Shown here piece after piece: positions 18,621 to 26,392 of a stretch of DNA of 64,000 nt. Every line of letters starts with the position of its first letter. The first letter of the stretch is position 1. The notes under the pieces are model-generated. The model was not told the origin of the DNA, searched no databases, and saw only the letters and a program-made list of their open reading frames with translations. The position numbers were made by a program, and so were the translations under genes. Source of the DNA: Lysobacteraceae bacterium (GTDB lineage: Bacteria > Pseudomonadota > Gammaproteobacteria > Nitrococcales > AK92); assembly GCA_012523465.1 (NCBI GenBank), contig JAAYIK010000007.1:17047-81046 (forward strand), in the 5' to 3' direction.

Positions 18621-19381
18621 GTTCGCTCCCGTGCCTGCTGCATGCGCGATGCGCTGAAGTAGCGCCGGATCTCCGGATGCGGGCTGGCGGCCAGAGCGGC
18701 AACCGTGTCGGTGGCCAGGACTTTGCCTCCGCTGAGGAAAGCCACTCGGTCGGCGGTGCGCCAGAGCGAGTCCGGGTCGTGGGTGACCATGACCACGGTG
18801 AGATCCAGTAGCTGCTTAAGCTCCAGGATCAGCCTGTCGAAAGCGGCGGCGCCGGCCGGGTCGAGGCCGGAGGTGGGCTCGTCCAGAAACAGCAGCTCCG
18901 GGTCCAGCGCCAGGGCCCGGGCCACCGCGGCACGCTTGATCATGCCGCCGCTGAGCTCGCTGGGGTAGCGCGCGGCAGCCTCCACTGGCAGCCCCGCCAG
19001 TCGCAGCTTAAGCAGGGCTAGCTCCCGTACCAGGCGCGGACTCAGCCGTGCGTGTTCCATGATCGGAAAGGCGATGTTCTCCAGCACCGTCAGCGAGGTG
19101 AATAGCGCGCCGTGCTGGAACATCACGCCCATGCGCCGCCACAGCAAGCGGGCCGCAGCCATCGACAGGCGCCGCGTAGGCTGTCCGAACAGCACGATCT
19201 CGCCACCGGCGGGCCGCTCCAGCATGAGGATTTGCCGTAGCAGCGCCGTCTTGCCGCTGCCGCTGTCGCCGACGATGGCCAGGATCTCGCCCCGGCGCAC
19301 CTCGAGGTTCAGGCCGCGGTGGACGATCTTCGTCCCGTAGCGGGTTTCCAGGTCGTGGACTGCGATCGGCGCTGCGCTCAT
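18605..19381 (-). CDS. MlaF-family ABC ATPase
   Basis: Cytoplasmic ATPase of the lipid-transport complex, 258 residues. Walker A GDSGSGKTALL, ABC signature LSGGMIKRAAVARAL, Walker B LLFLDEPTSGLDP and the H-loop VTHDPDSL are all intact. The MIKR form of the signature region is that of MlaF-type rather than drug-export ATPases. Overlaps the permease gene by 4 bases. Confidence 0.95.
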   Translation of the reverse strand: MSAAPIAVHDLETRYGTKIVHRGLNLEVRRGEILAIVGDSGSGKTALLRQILMLERPAGGEIVLFGQPTRRLSMAAARLLWRRMGVMFQHGALFTSLTVLENIAFPIMEHARLSPRLVRELALLKLRLAGLPVEAAARYPSELSGGMIKRAAVARALALDPELLFLDEPTSGLDPAGAAAFDRLILELKQLLDLTVVMVTHDPDSLWRTADRVAFLSGGKVLATDTVAALAASPHPEIRRYFSASRMQQARERTWKAE

Positions 19382-20541
19382 AGCTCGAAAATGTTGAAGA
19401 CAATGGAGAACAGGGCGTCGGCCACGATCACCAGAAAAATGCTGAGAACCACGCTGGCGGTGGTCGCGCGCCCGACCTCCTCGGCGCTGCCACGTACCCG
19501 AAAACCGTGAAAGCAGCCGACCAGCGTGATGATGGCGGCGAACACTGGCGTTTTGACCATGCCGACCCAGAGCGTGCTGTTTGGCAGCTGGGCCGGCAAG
19601 CGTTCCAAAAAGGTGTGGATGCCGATGCCAAGCAGTGACTGGGCCGCCAGCATGCCGCCTAGTAGGCCGAGGCAGTCGGCGAACACGGTCAGCAGCGGCA
19701 GCGCCACCAGCAGCGCGATCAGTTTGGGCAACACCAGGATCTCGAACGGTGCGATGCCCATGGTGCGCAAGGCGGCCACCTCCTCGGTGACCTGCATGGT
19801 GCCTATTTCGGCCGTGTAGCTGGAGCCGGTGCGGCCGGCGACGATGATGGCGGTGATCAGGGGCCCCATCTCGCGCAGGATGGTCATCGCCACCAGCTCG
19901 ACGATGAAAATGCTGGCGCCGTAGCGCTGCAATGGAAGTCCGCCCTGGTAGGCGATAACCACGCCGACCAGGAACATCAGCAGCCCGATGATGGGCACGG
20001 CGGCGGCGCCAGCACGCTGGATCTCGGCGGCCACCTGGCGCCAGCGGATCCGCTGCGGCTGCAGCAACAGCGGCTGTGCCTGCAGCGTGCCCTGGCCGAG
20101 AAAGGCCAGCAGCTGGAAACCCTGCCGCAGTAAATCGAGCGTGAGCCTGCCCAGCCTTACTAAAGGGCCGGGCGGTTGGTGCGGAGCGGGCAAGCCGCCC
20201 GGCCGCGAGCGGGTCAGCTCTAGCAGCGCGAGATGGTCCGCCGGCACCTGGTGTGGAACCAGCTCTACGCCGGCGTTTTGCAGTCGTTGCATGAGCTGGT
20301 TGAGCAGCAGGGCGCCGGCGCTATCCATGCGCTGGACCGGTGCCGTGCTCAGCAGCCAGCGGCCGGGCGACAGCTGGAGGCGCTGCAGCGCGGGCTCGAC
20401 CGCGTGCAGCGCCAGGATGGTCCAGTCACCGCTGCACTGCAGCTGCTGTTCCGCAGGCAGCACGGAGAATCGCGCCGGTTCGGGCCGAGTGTGAACGTTG
20501 TTTGCGATGGCCGCCCCTCCGCTGGTGGGCCGGTGTTGCAC
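19378..20541 (-). CDS. MlaE-family permease with N-terminal STAS-like domain
   Basis: First gene of the operon. An N-terminal STAS-like region (about the first 95 residues, ending in the helix SAGALLLNQLMQRL) is fused to an MlaE permease with five to six hydrophobic segments (GLLMFLVGVVIAYQGGLPL, EMGPLITAIIVAGRTGSSY). The conserved GTMQVTEEVAALRTMG coupling helix is present. In E. coli the STAS part is a separate protein, MlaB; fused forms are known in other gammaproteobacteria. The frame is open to a TTG at 20586. I place the start at GTG 20541, about 10 bases after GGGAG, giving 387 residues, but the exact start is uncertain. Confidence 0.88.
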   Translation of the reverse strand: MQHRPTSGGAAIANNVHTRPEPARFSVLPAEQQLQCSGDWTILALHAVEPALQRLQLSPGRWLLSTAPVQRMDSAGALLLNQLMQRLQNAGVELVPHQVPADHLALLELTRSRPGGLPAPHQPPGPLVRLGRLTLDLLRQGFQLLAFLGQGTLQAQPLLLQPQRIRWRQVAAEIQRAGAAAVPIIGLLMFLVGVVIAYQGGLPLQRYGASIFIVELVAMTILREMGPLITAIIVAGRTGSSYTAEIGTMQVTEEVAALRTMGIAPFEILVLPKLIALLVALPLLTVFADCLGLLGGMLAAQSLLGIGIHTFLERLPAQLPNSTLWVGMVKTPVFAAIITLVGCFHGFRVRGSAEEVGRATTASVVLSIFLVIVADALFSIVFNIFEL

Positions 20542-20652
20542 ATCCCTGCTGCTCCCAATCCTGCCGCTCGCAGTCGCGAGGCGCAACGGTAGCGACCGCC
20601 ATCATTGCGCCTGTCGCCAGCCGGCGACGCTTAGGAGCTCTCCTAGAGGCGA

Positions 20653-20670
20653 ACTAGGGACAAGCCTAGT
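20653..20670. promoter_or_regulatory. operator-like dyad ACTAGG-N6-CCTAGT
   Basis: Perfect 6-bp dyad with a 6-base spacer. It lies about 31 bases upstream of TAGAGT (20693-20698), a possible -10 element with no good -35. With transcription starting near 20703-20705 the dyad would be centred near -42, the classical position for a class II activator. A second small dyad, TAGGAG-CT-CTCCTA, lies at 20632-20645. The gap between the permease and the response regulator (20542-20932) holds this site, the candidate transcript and the terminator listed next, and no protein gene. Confidence 0.45.
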
Positions 20671-20702
20671 GTCGCAACCCGGCATCCGTGGCTAGAGTTT
20701 TT

Positions 20703-20820
20703 GGTGCAAGGACTTCCTGCCGTCATCCCCCCCAAGGCGGCAGGGTCAGCCAGAGAAGGTGTTGTTCAGGAATGCATCTATGCCATCCATCCGGCGCGGT
20801 TCCCGCCGCGCCGTTTTTTT
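20703..20820 (+). ncRNA. candidate small RNA or leader attenuator
   Basis: A plus-strand transcript beginning just after the dyad/TAGAGT element would run about 118 bases. It would contain a CCTGCCG/CGGCAGG hairpin (20716-20722 with 20738-20744) and end at a strong intrinsic terminator. No gene lies upstream on this strand that would need terminating: the preceding operon runs the other way. It could be a regulated small RNA, or an attenuated leader of the response regulator gene that starts 113 bases further on. Boundaries are inferred. Confidence 0.4.
20792..20820 (+). terminator. strong intrinsic terminator upstream of the response regulator
   Basis: Stem CGGCGCGG (20792-20799) with CCGCGCCG (20806-20813), a 6-base loop, then seven T residues (20814-20820). 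Perfect pairing and a clean T-run make this one of the best terminators in the window. Confidence 0.9.
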
Positions 20821-20932
20821 GCCGACTCCCTCTTGGCCCGATGAGGTGATCGACGTGGGTGTAACAATGCGAACGGCGCAACGCTCAGCCAACACTATAC
20901 TTTCAGTATCTTCGGCAGCAAGAAGCTACGTC

Positions 20933-21574
20933 ATGGAACAGCGAGCAACTGTCTACGTTGTCGACGACGATGCGGCGATGCGGGATTCTCTGTGCTGGCT
21001 GCTGTCGTCGGTTTCCTTGAAAGCCAAGGCTTTTGCCAGCGCCGACGAGTTCCTGCGGGAGTGGGATCCCAATGCCCCCGGGTGCCTGCTGCTGGATCTG
21101 CGCATGCCTGGTCTGAACGGCCTGGAGCTGCAGGAGCGGCTGGTTCGGGAAGGCCACCACATCCCCATCATCTTTCTCTCCGGCCACGGCGATGTGCCCA
21201 CGGCCGTGCGCGCCATGCAGGCCGGTGCGGTGGAATTCCTCACCAAGCCGTTTTCCGAGCGCTTCCTGCTGGAGCGTGTGCAGGCCGCGCTCGAGCAGGA
21301 CGCCCAGCAGCGCAAACAGCGGCGCCAGACCGAGGTGTTGCGAGCCCGTTACGCCGTGCTGACGCCGCGCGAGCGGGAGGTGCTTCATCTGGTGGTGGCA
21401 GGCAAGGTCAATCGGGAAATCGCCGAGATCCTGTCGATCAGCCAGAAGACGGTCGAGCTGCATCGATCCAATCTGATGAAGAAAATGCACGCCGACTCGA
21501 TACCCAGCCTGGTTGCTATGTGCCTGAGCATCGACGAGTGCAGGAAGGCGATGGGGATGGAGCCCCTTCCCTAG
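20933..21574 (+). CDS. FixJ/NarL-type response regulator
   Basis: Two-domain transcription regulator of 213 residues. The receiver domain has the acidic pair at D11-D13, phospho-acceptor Asp55 (LLLDLRMPGLNG), SGHGD and the Lys in LTKPF. The LuxR-type helix-turn-helix follows (LTPREREVLHLVVAGKVNREIAEILSISQKT, split here by domain). Its closest relatives by pattern are FixJ/TtrR proteins. The frame is open upstream to 20759; ATG 20933 is chosen because the receiver domain starts there. TATACT at 20896-20901 may be its own -10. It precedes its kinase gene by about 170 bases. Confidence 0.93.
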   Translation: MEQRATVYVVDDDAAMRDSLCWLLSSVSLKAKAFASADEFLREWDPNAPGCLLLDLRMPGLNGLELQERLVREGHHIPIIFLSGHGDVPTAVRAMQAGAVEFLTKPFSERFLLERVQAALEQDAQQRKQRRQTEVLRARYAVLTPREREVLHLVVAGKVNREIAEILSISQKTVELHRSNLMKKMHADSIPSLVAMCLSIDECRKAMGMEPLP

Positions 21575-21742
21575 GATGCATCAGGGCAAACCCGGGTGGT
21601 CGGCCGCTGCCGCCTGCTTCCATACTCATGGGCGTGCCGTCGCCTTTCCCGCGCGGCGGCGACGGGATTCCATAACGAGCAGCCGGCGCTACGGGGCCGA
21701 CAGGCGCAAGTGCCAGCCTCTGCAGCAGTGTGATCGAATTTG

Positions 21743-23074
21743 ATGAATGAATGGCTCAGCCCTCGCATCGGCGAGAGGGCGGTTCGAAACCGGCGCATGG
21801 AGTCCGACAGCCAACTGGCAACCACGGGGCGCAGCAGGTGTCGCACGGCAGCCTGGGTGGCGAGCGAGCTGCTGTATCGCGCCGCTTCCATCGCCAATGC
21901 CGCCGACAGCACCGATACGGCGGCCAAGAACATCATTCTCGAATTGTGTCAGACTGGCCACTGGACCGTCGGCCGTGCCTTCCTGCGTATCAACGGCGAA
22001 AGCGCTGAAGGCCCCTGGCTGGTGATATGCGCCGGCACGGGAGTGCTGCCCCCGGGCTGGCAGGCCGGCGAGCAGCTACTGGCGGCAGGACCGATGAGGC
22101 CCGCGCTGGCCCGGATCGCCTGGGAGGAGAACCGCGGCGTGGCTGCCAGCATCGACTTCCTGGAAGGGCTGAGCAGCGGCGTGGCGGTGCCAGTGCGCCA
22201 CTTGGGCCGGGTGCAGGGTGCCATCGAACTGTATGGACCGGGAGCGGTGCCGCAGGAGCCAGGCTTGCTGGACACGCTGCTGGAGATCGGCGAGCAGCTG
22301 GCCCATGTGCTGATGCGCCAGCGGCGCCATCGGGAGGCCTTGCGTCAGCAGCAGGAGCTGCTGCACATCGGGCGTCTTGCCAGCATGCGCGAGCTGGCCC
22401 GCAACCTAGCCCACGAGGTCAACCAGCCGCTGGCGGCCGTGGGCAGCTACGCCGGTGGTGCCCTCCAGTTGCTGGCGCAGGGACGGGCGGAGCCGGACAA
22501 GCTCAAGCGCGCCCTGGAGCAGGTGGGAGTGCAGGCCAAGCGGGCGTCCAACATCATCCAGGAGTTTCGGGAATTTCTGCGGCGAGGCGACACCCGGCAC
22601 GAGCGGCTGGATTTGCGCAAGCTGATCAACGAAACGGCCATGCTGATGGCCAGCGTGGTGCGCGAAGCCGGCGCCAACCTGGTGGTCAGGCTGCCGCCGG
22701 AGCTGCCGGAGATCGAAGGCGACCCGATTCAGCTGCAGCAAGTGCTGATCAATCTGATCCACAATGCCGTCGAGTCGCTCAGTGGCGCTCCTGCCTCCCG
22801 GCGACGCTTGCTGGAGATCGAGGTCGAAGTCGACGAGCAGGTCGAGATTCGGGTGCGGGATACCGGGGTCGGCATGCCCGGCGAGCTGCTGCCCCAACTG
22901 TTCACGCCGTTTCTCACCACCAAGCCGCATGGGCTGGGCATGGGGTTGCCGGTCAGCCGCTCCATCGTCGAGTTTCATGGCGGTCGCATGAGCGCCGACA
23001 ACAACCCGGACGGAGGCATGACCTTCCGGGTGCGCCTGCCGCCAGCGCGGTCGCTGTCTTCCTCGGGGCGGTAA
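21743..23074 (+). CDS. FixL-like soluble sensor histidine kinase with N-terminal GAF-like domain
   Basis: About 443 residues with no membrane segments. The N-terminal ~200 residues look GAF-like (SELLYRAASIANAADSTD to SSGVAVPVRHLGRVQGAIEL). The kinase core of the FixL/TtrS class follows: H-box NLAHEVNQPLAAVGSYAGG, N-box NLIHNAVESL, G1 DTGVGMP, F-box LFTPFLTTK and G2 GLGMGLPVSRSIV. It is expected to phosphorylate the regulator encoded just upstream. The signal is unknown; there is no haem-binding PAS domain as in FixL. ATG 21743 or ATG 21797 could be the start; neither has a strong Shine-Dalgarno. Confidence 0.9.
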   Translation: MNEWLSPRIGERAVRNRRMESDSQLATTGRSRCRTAAWVASELLYRAASIANAADSTDTAAKNIILELCQTGHWTVGRAFLRINGESAEGPWLVICAGTGVLPPGWQAGEQLLAAGPMRPALARIAWEENRGVAASIDFLEGLSSGVAVPVRHLGRVQGAIELYGPGAVPQEPGLLDTLLEIGEQLAHVLMRQRRHREALRQQQELLHIGRLASMRELARNLAHEVNQPLAAVGSYAGGALQLLAQGRAEPDKLKRALEQVGVQAKRASNIIQEFREFLRRGDTRHERLDLRKLINETAMLMASVVREAGANLVVRLPPELPEIEGDPIQLQQVLINLIHNAVESLSGAPASRRRLLEIEVEVDEQVEIRVRDTGVGMPGELLPQLFTPFLTTKPHGLGMGLPVSRSIVEFHGGRMSADNNPDGGMTFRVRLPPARSLSSSGR

Positions 23075-23189
23075 GGCTGGCTGCCGCGTCGCCGGCGCGG
23101 CATGGACTGTGCCTTTGTCGCGTTCCAAGCTAGAATCCTGTTCGCTTGTCCCAGCCAATGATCCCAGCGAATGCAGCAGTTTAGTCCCC

Positions 23190-23489
23190 ATGAACGACGA
23201 CTTCTCTGTGTACGACCAGGCCGCGTCCCGTGCGGTAGACCTAGGCAATCAGCTCGCCGATAACGAGCCGAGCGCCGATCTTTGGGACATTGCCGACGGC
23301 CTGCTTGCCGGCGCCGTGCAGTATTGGCTGTACACGCGTCAGCCCTGCGACGATCCGGGCTGCCAGGACTGCGCGCCCTTGTCCACGGCCGAACTGCGGC
23401 TACAGGAGCTGCAGCGGCTGGTCGAGGAGCTAGCGCGCAGCAGCGAATACTTCCATACGGCCAACGACTACGGCGCCGGACGCGCCTAG
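23190..23489 (+). CDS. small conserved-looking protein with CxxxxCxxC motif
   Basis: Ninety-nine residues, acidic, no membrane segment. The centre reads DLWDIADGLLAGAVQYWLY followed by PCDDPGCQDC, a cysteine cluster that could bind metal, then a heptad-like helix (LRLQELQRLVEELARSS). Upstream in-frame codons from 23109 precede a more natural ATG at 23190. I recognise the general look of a short gammaproteobacterial hypothetical protein but cannot name a function. Confidence 0.7.
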   Translation: MNDDFSVYDQAASRAVDLGNQLADNEPSADLWDIADGLLAGAVQYWLYTRQPCDDPGCQDCAPLSTAELRLQELQRLVEELARSSEYFHTANDYGAGRA

Positions 23490-23574
23490 CGCGCCGGTAT
23501 CTAGCAGGCCGGCTGCGATGCCACGCGTCGCTGCGCAGCCTGGATGCGATGGTGATCCAAGCGTAGCCGCCTGT

Positions 23575-23662
23575 GGCAGGCGCGGCGTCCCGCTGGGCAC
23601 GCTGCGCCTGCCGCGGGCTTTGTCGCTCCGGGGAGAGGCGGCAAGCGCAGCGTGCCCAGCGG
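23575..23662. repeat. 24-bp inverted repeat plus a third, competing copy
   Basis: Arm 23590-23613 is the reverse complement of 23639-23662 with one mismatch in 24, around a 25-base loop. A third, 13-base copy at 23575-23587 can pair instead with 23600-23612 (12 pairs plus one G-U). So RNA from this region could form either of two exclusive hairpins. It sits about 100 bases before the GTG of the TIGR02587-like gene, with no T-run. The 270-base gap 23490-23759 holds nothing else I can support. It might be an attenuator or a REP-like palindrome. Confidence 0.6.
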
Positions 23663-23759
23663 CAAATCCCGCTCTCCCATCTGGCGCCCCATATCAAAGC
23701 CTGATCAAAGTCTATGGGAGTGCGCCGGCGACCGCGGCCGGCGCGCAAGGAGAGGCAGG

Positions 23760-24578
23760 GTGCAAGACGGGGCTGGGAGTGAATTCTGGCAAGACATGGC
23801 GCGCGCCTTTGGCGGGGCGCTGATTTTCGCATTCCCCCTGCTCATGACCATGGAAATGTGGTGGCTAGGGCTGTATCTGGCGCGCTACAAGCTGGCGCTT
23901 TTCGTCATTGCCCTGCTGCCGGTCCTGGTTGGCCTGTCCTATTACGCCGGCTTTCGTCACACCTTCGACTTCAAGGAAGATGTCATTGATGCCCTGGTCG
24001 CGTTTGTGGTTGGTGTGGCGATGGCGGCGCTGTTTCTGACCTTGTTCGGGGTCATCAAAACCGGCATGTCGCCAGACGCCATCGTCGGCAACGTCATTCT
24101 GCTGGCCGCTCCGGCCAGCATGGGGGCCATCTTGGCCAGCAAGCAGCTGGGGCAGCTTCAGAACAACGCAAGGGCGCTCCAGCAAGCCCGCTACGCGGGT
24201 GAGCTGTTCATCATGATGGCGGGAGCGCTGCTGCTAGCTTTCAACGTCGCGCCTACGGAAGCAATCATCCTGATCGCCTACAAAATGACGGCCTGGCATG
24301 CGTTGGCGTTGATCGTGGTCACGCTCACCGTCATGCACGTCATCGTTTATACCGCCGGTTTCCGCGGGCAAAGGCAAACACCGGAGGGGACAACCTTCTG
24401 GCGCATGTTTCGGCATTTCACCGTGGTCGGCTACGCCATCGGCGGGCTGGTCAGCTTGTACGTGCTGTGGACCTTTGAGCACCTGAGCGGTTGTGGATTG
24501 CTCGCGGCCGTGCAGACGGTCGTGGTGACGGCGTTTCCGGCCGGAGTCGGAGCCGCCGTCTCAAGGCTGGTGCTGTAG
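23760..24578 (+). CDS. multi-spanning membrane protein, TIGR02587-like
   Basis: Integral membrane protein of 272 residues with about seven to eight hydrophobic segments (ALIFAFPLLMTMEMWWLGL, LALFVIALLPVLVGLSYYAG and others). The pattern and the gene pair with the next ORF match the uncharacterised TIGR02587/TIGR02588 families as I remember them; the assignment has not been tested by search. The start is GTG 23760 behind AAGGAGAGG, clearly better than the upstream in-frame codons. No catalytic motif is seen. It is separated from the next gene by only two bases, so the two products probably act together. Confidence 0.8.
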   Translation: MQDGAGSEFWQDMARAFGGALIFAFPLLMTMEMWWLGLYLARYKLALFVIALLPVLVGLSYYAGFRHTFDFKEDVIDALVAFVVGVAMAALFLTLFGVIKTGMSPDAIVGNVILLAAPASMGAILASKQLGQLQNNARALQQARYAGELFIMMAGALLLAFNVAPTEAIILIAYKMTAWHALALIVVTLTVMHVIVYTAGFRGQRQTPEGTTFWRMFRHFTVVGYAIGGLVSLYVLWTFEHLSGCGLLAAVQTVVVTAFPAGVGAAVSRLVL

Positions 24579-24580
24579 CC

Positions 24581-24976
24581 GTGGCGGGAAAACAGGGTGT
24601 CGGCGAGCCGCCGTTGTGGGAGCGGCTGGTAGCGCTGGTGGGGTCTCTGCTGGTGCTGGCCTCGGTCGTGTATCTGCTCTATCAGGGAATCTGGGGCGAC
24701 CATTCGCCGCCTGACATCGTGATCGAGCAGATAGACGTGATGGACAGTGGCGCCGCCCATCTGGTCCGCTTCCGCGCCCGCAACCAGGGTGGCAAGACAG
24801 CGGCCGAGGTGATCGTCCGCGGTGTGCTGGAGCGCGACGGCGAGCAGATCGAAACCGCCGAGGCCAGCATCGACTACATACCACCAGGTTCCGAGCAGCA
24901 GGGCGGCCTTTATTTCAGCCACGATCCGCGCCAGGCGCAGCTGACCATCGGCGCTTCCGGCTATCGCCTGCCCTGA
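24581..24976 (+). CDS. single-TM protein with periplasmic domain, TIGR02588-like
   Basis: Protein of 131 residues: a short cytoplasmic start, one membrane helix (LVALVGSLLVLASVVYLLYQG), then an extracytoplasmic beta-rich domain of about 85 residues (VRFRARNQGGKTAAEVIV, YIPPGSEQQGGLYF). It starts at GTG 24581, two bases after the stop of the membrane protein, so translation is probably coupled. It resembles the partner family TIGR02588. Function unknown. Confidence 0.78.
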   Translation: MAGKQGVGEPPLWERLVALVGSLLVLASVVYLLYQGIWGDHSPPDIVIEQIDVMDSGAAHLVRFRARNQGGKTAAEVIVRGVLERDGEQIETAEASIDYIPPGSEQQGGLYFSHDPRQAQLTIGASGYRLP

Positions 24977-25095
24977 ACCGGACGCAGGCCGACCTGCTGC
25001 AGGCATGCGACACCGTCTGTCGCATGCCTGCGGATAATCCTCCTCCAAATCCTGGGCCTGATCACGATCCAGCCTTTGGAAGGGATGAGAGGAGT

Positions 25096-25881
25096 ATGCT
25101 TGGAGCTATCGCAGGCGACATCGTTGGTTCGATCTACGAGTTCGACGGCATCAAGTCCAAGGTATTCGAGCTGTTTCATCCGGAAGCGACTTTCACCGAC
25201 GACACGGTGCAGACAGTGGCGCTGGCGGAGAGCATTCTGACGGGGGAAAGCTATCGCGACCTGCTGCTGAAGTACTACCGGCGCTATCCCGACGTCGGCT
25301 ACAGCAACAGGTTCCGGCGCTGGGCCGAGGAAGGACCACACCTGCCCTACAACAGCATGGGCAATGGCGCGGCCATGCGGGTCAGCCCGATCGGTTTCGC
25401 CTACGACGATTTGGACACCGTCTTGGCCAAGGCCGCTGAGTCGGCCGTCATTACCCACAACCATCCGGAAGGCATAAAGGGCGCCCAAGCAACCGCCACG
25501 GCCATTTTCCTGGCCAGAAACGGCAGTTCCAAGACCGCCATCAAGCGCTACATCGAGCATCGCTTCGGCTACGACCTGTCCACGCCGCTGGATCGCCTCC
25601 GGCCGCATTATCGTTTTGACGCGACCTGCCAGGGCACGGTGCCACCTGCCATCCGCGCCTTTCTCGAAGCCGAGGACTGGGAAGACGCCGTGCGCAATGC
25701 TGTCTCTCTCGGCGGCGACAGCGACACCCTGGCCTGCATCGCGGGGGGCATCGCCGAGGCTGCGTTCGGCCTGCCGGAAGTCATCGCCGAACGGGCCCTG
25801 TCCTATCTCGACCCCGAGTTGCGTCGCGTCCTGCAGGAATTCGCGACCCATGTCCGGCGCCGGCCGGTCTTGCCGCGTTGA
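25096..25881 (+). CDS. ADP-ribosylglycohydrolase family protein
   Basis: DraG/ARH-type hydrolase of 261 residues, expected to remove ADP-ribose from proteins or other acceptors using two divalent metals. Metal-site motifs are present: FTDDTVQT (Asp35, Asp36) near the N-terminus and GGDSDTLACIAGG near residue 210; the GNGAAMRVSPIG loop is also kept. ATG 25096 is chosen for its GAGAGGAG Shine-Dalgarno and because it begins the conserved MLGAIAGDIVGS. No ADP-ribosyltransferase, nitrogenase or toxin gene is adjacent, so the target is unknown. Confidence 0.92.
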   Translation: MLGAIAGDIVGSIYEFDGIKSKVFELFHPEATFTDDTVQTVALAESILTGESYRDLLLKYYRRYPDVGYSNRFRRWAEEGPHLPYNSMGNGAAMRVSPIGFAYDDLDTVLAKAAESAVITHNHPEGIKGAQATATAIFLARNGSSKTAIKRYIEHRFGYDLSTPLDRLRPHYRFDATCQGTVPPAIRAFLEAEDWEDAVRNAVSLGGDSDTLACIAGGIAEAAFGLPEVIAERALSYLDPELRRVLQEFATHVRRRPVLPR

Positions 25882-26098
25882 GCGGGGCGGCCGCCTCGTT
25901 TCGCGCTAGTGAAATGTCCCGTCAGCAGTCATAATGATTTCCTGTCGCGCCTGAACTCCATCATGCCGATGCCGACCCGCGCGGGCGCAGCCGTCCAATC
26001 GCCACCGGGCAGCGACGAAGGGTGGTGGCGCCGAGATGCTGGGGCTATTGCTGGCCGGAGAAGTTCATGCGAAAGGCCAGGGAATAACAGGAGCTGCC

Positions 26099-26392
26099 AT
26101 GCGTCGACTGATCCGCCTCATCATCGCTCTGTTCATCGTCGCCTTTGGCTTGAGCTTCGCTCTCTTGAACGCCGGGACGACGCAGCTGGACTTCTATTTT
26201 GGCAGCGTCGAGCTGCCCTTGTCGCTGGCGCTCACGTTGGCACTGGTTCTGGGGGCCCTGCTGGGGTTGCTGTCGGCGACGGCGGTGCTCGTGCGGCAAA
26301 AACGGGAGACGGCTCAGTTGCGACGCCAGCTGGCGCAGCGCGAGAAGGAACTGAGCGAATTGCGCAAACTGCCGCTTAGAGACGTGGCCTGA
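26099..26392 (+). CDS. lapA: lipopolysaccharide assembly protein LapA
   Basis: Small inner-membrane protein of 97 residues: two hydrophobic segments (LIIALFIVAFGLSFALLNAG and LALTLALVLGALLGLLSATAV) then a short charged coiled coil. This is the LapA/YciS plan; it works with LapB in controlling LPS synthesis. ATG 26099 follows ACAGGAGC. It overlaps lapB (TGATG). The 217 bases before it hold no supported gene; an ihfB gene, often found here in relatives, is absent. Confidence 0.93.
   Translation: MRRLIRLIIALFIVAFGLSFALLNAGTTQLDFYFGSVELPLSLALTLALVLGALLGLLSATAVLVRQKRETAQLRRQLAQREKELSELRKLPLRDVA

Noticed and set aside
25909..26379. A 156-residue frame overlapping lapA
   Set aside because: It runs out of frame through lapA and has no Shine-Dalgarno or recognisable domain.
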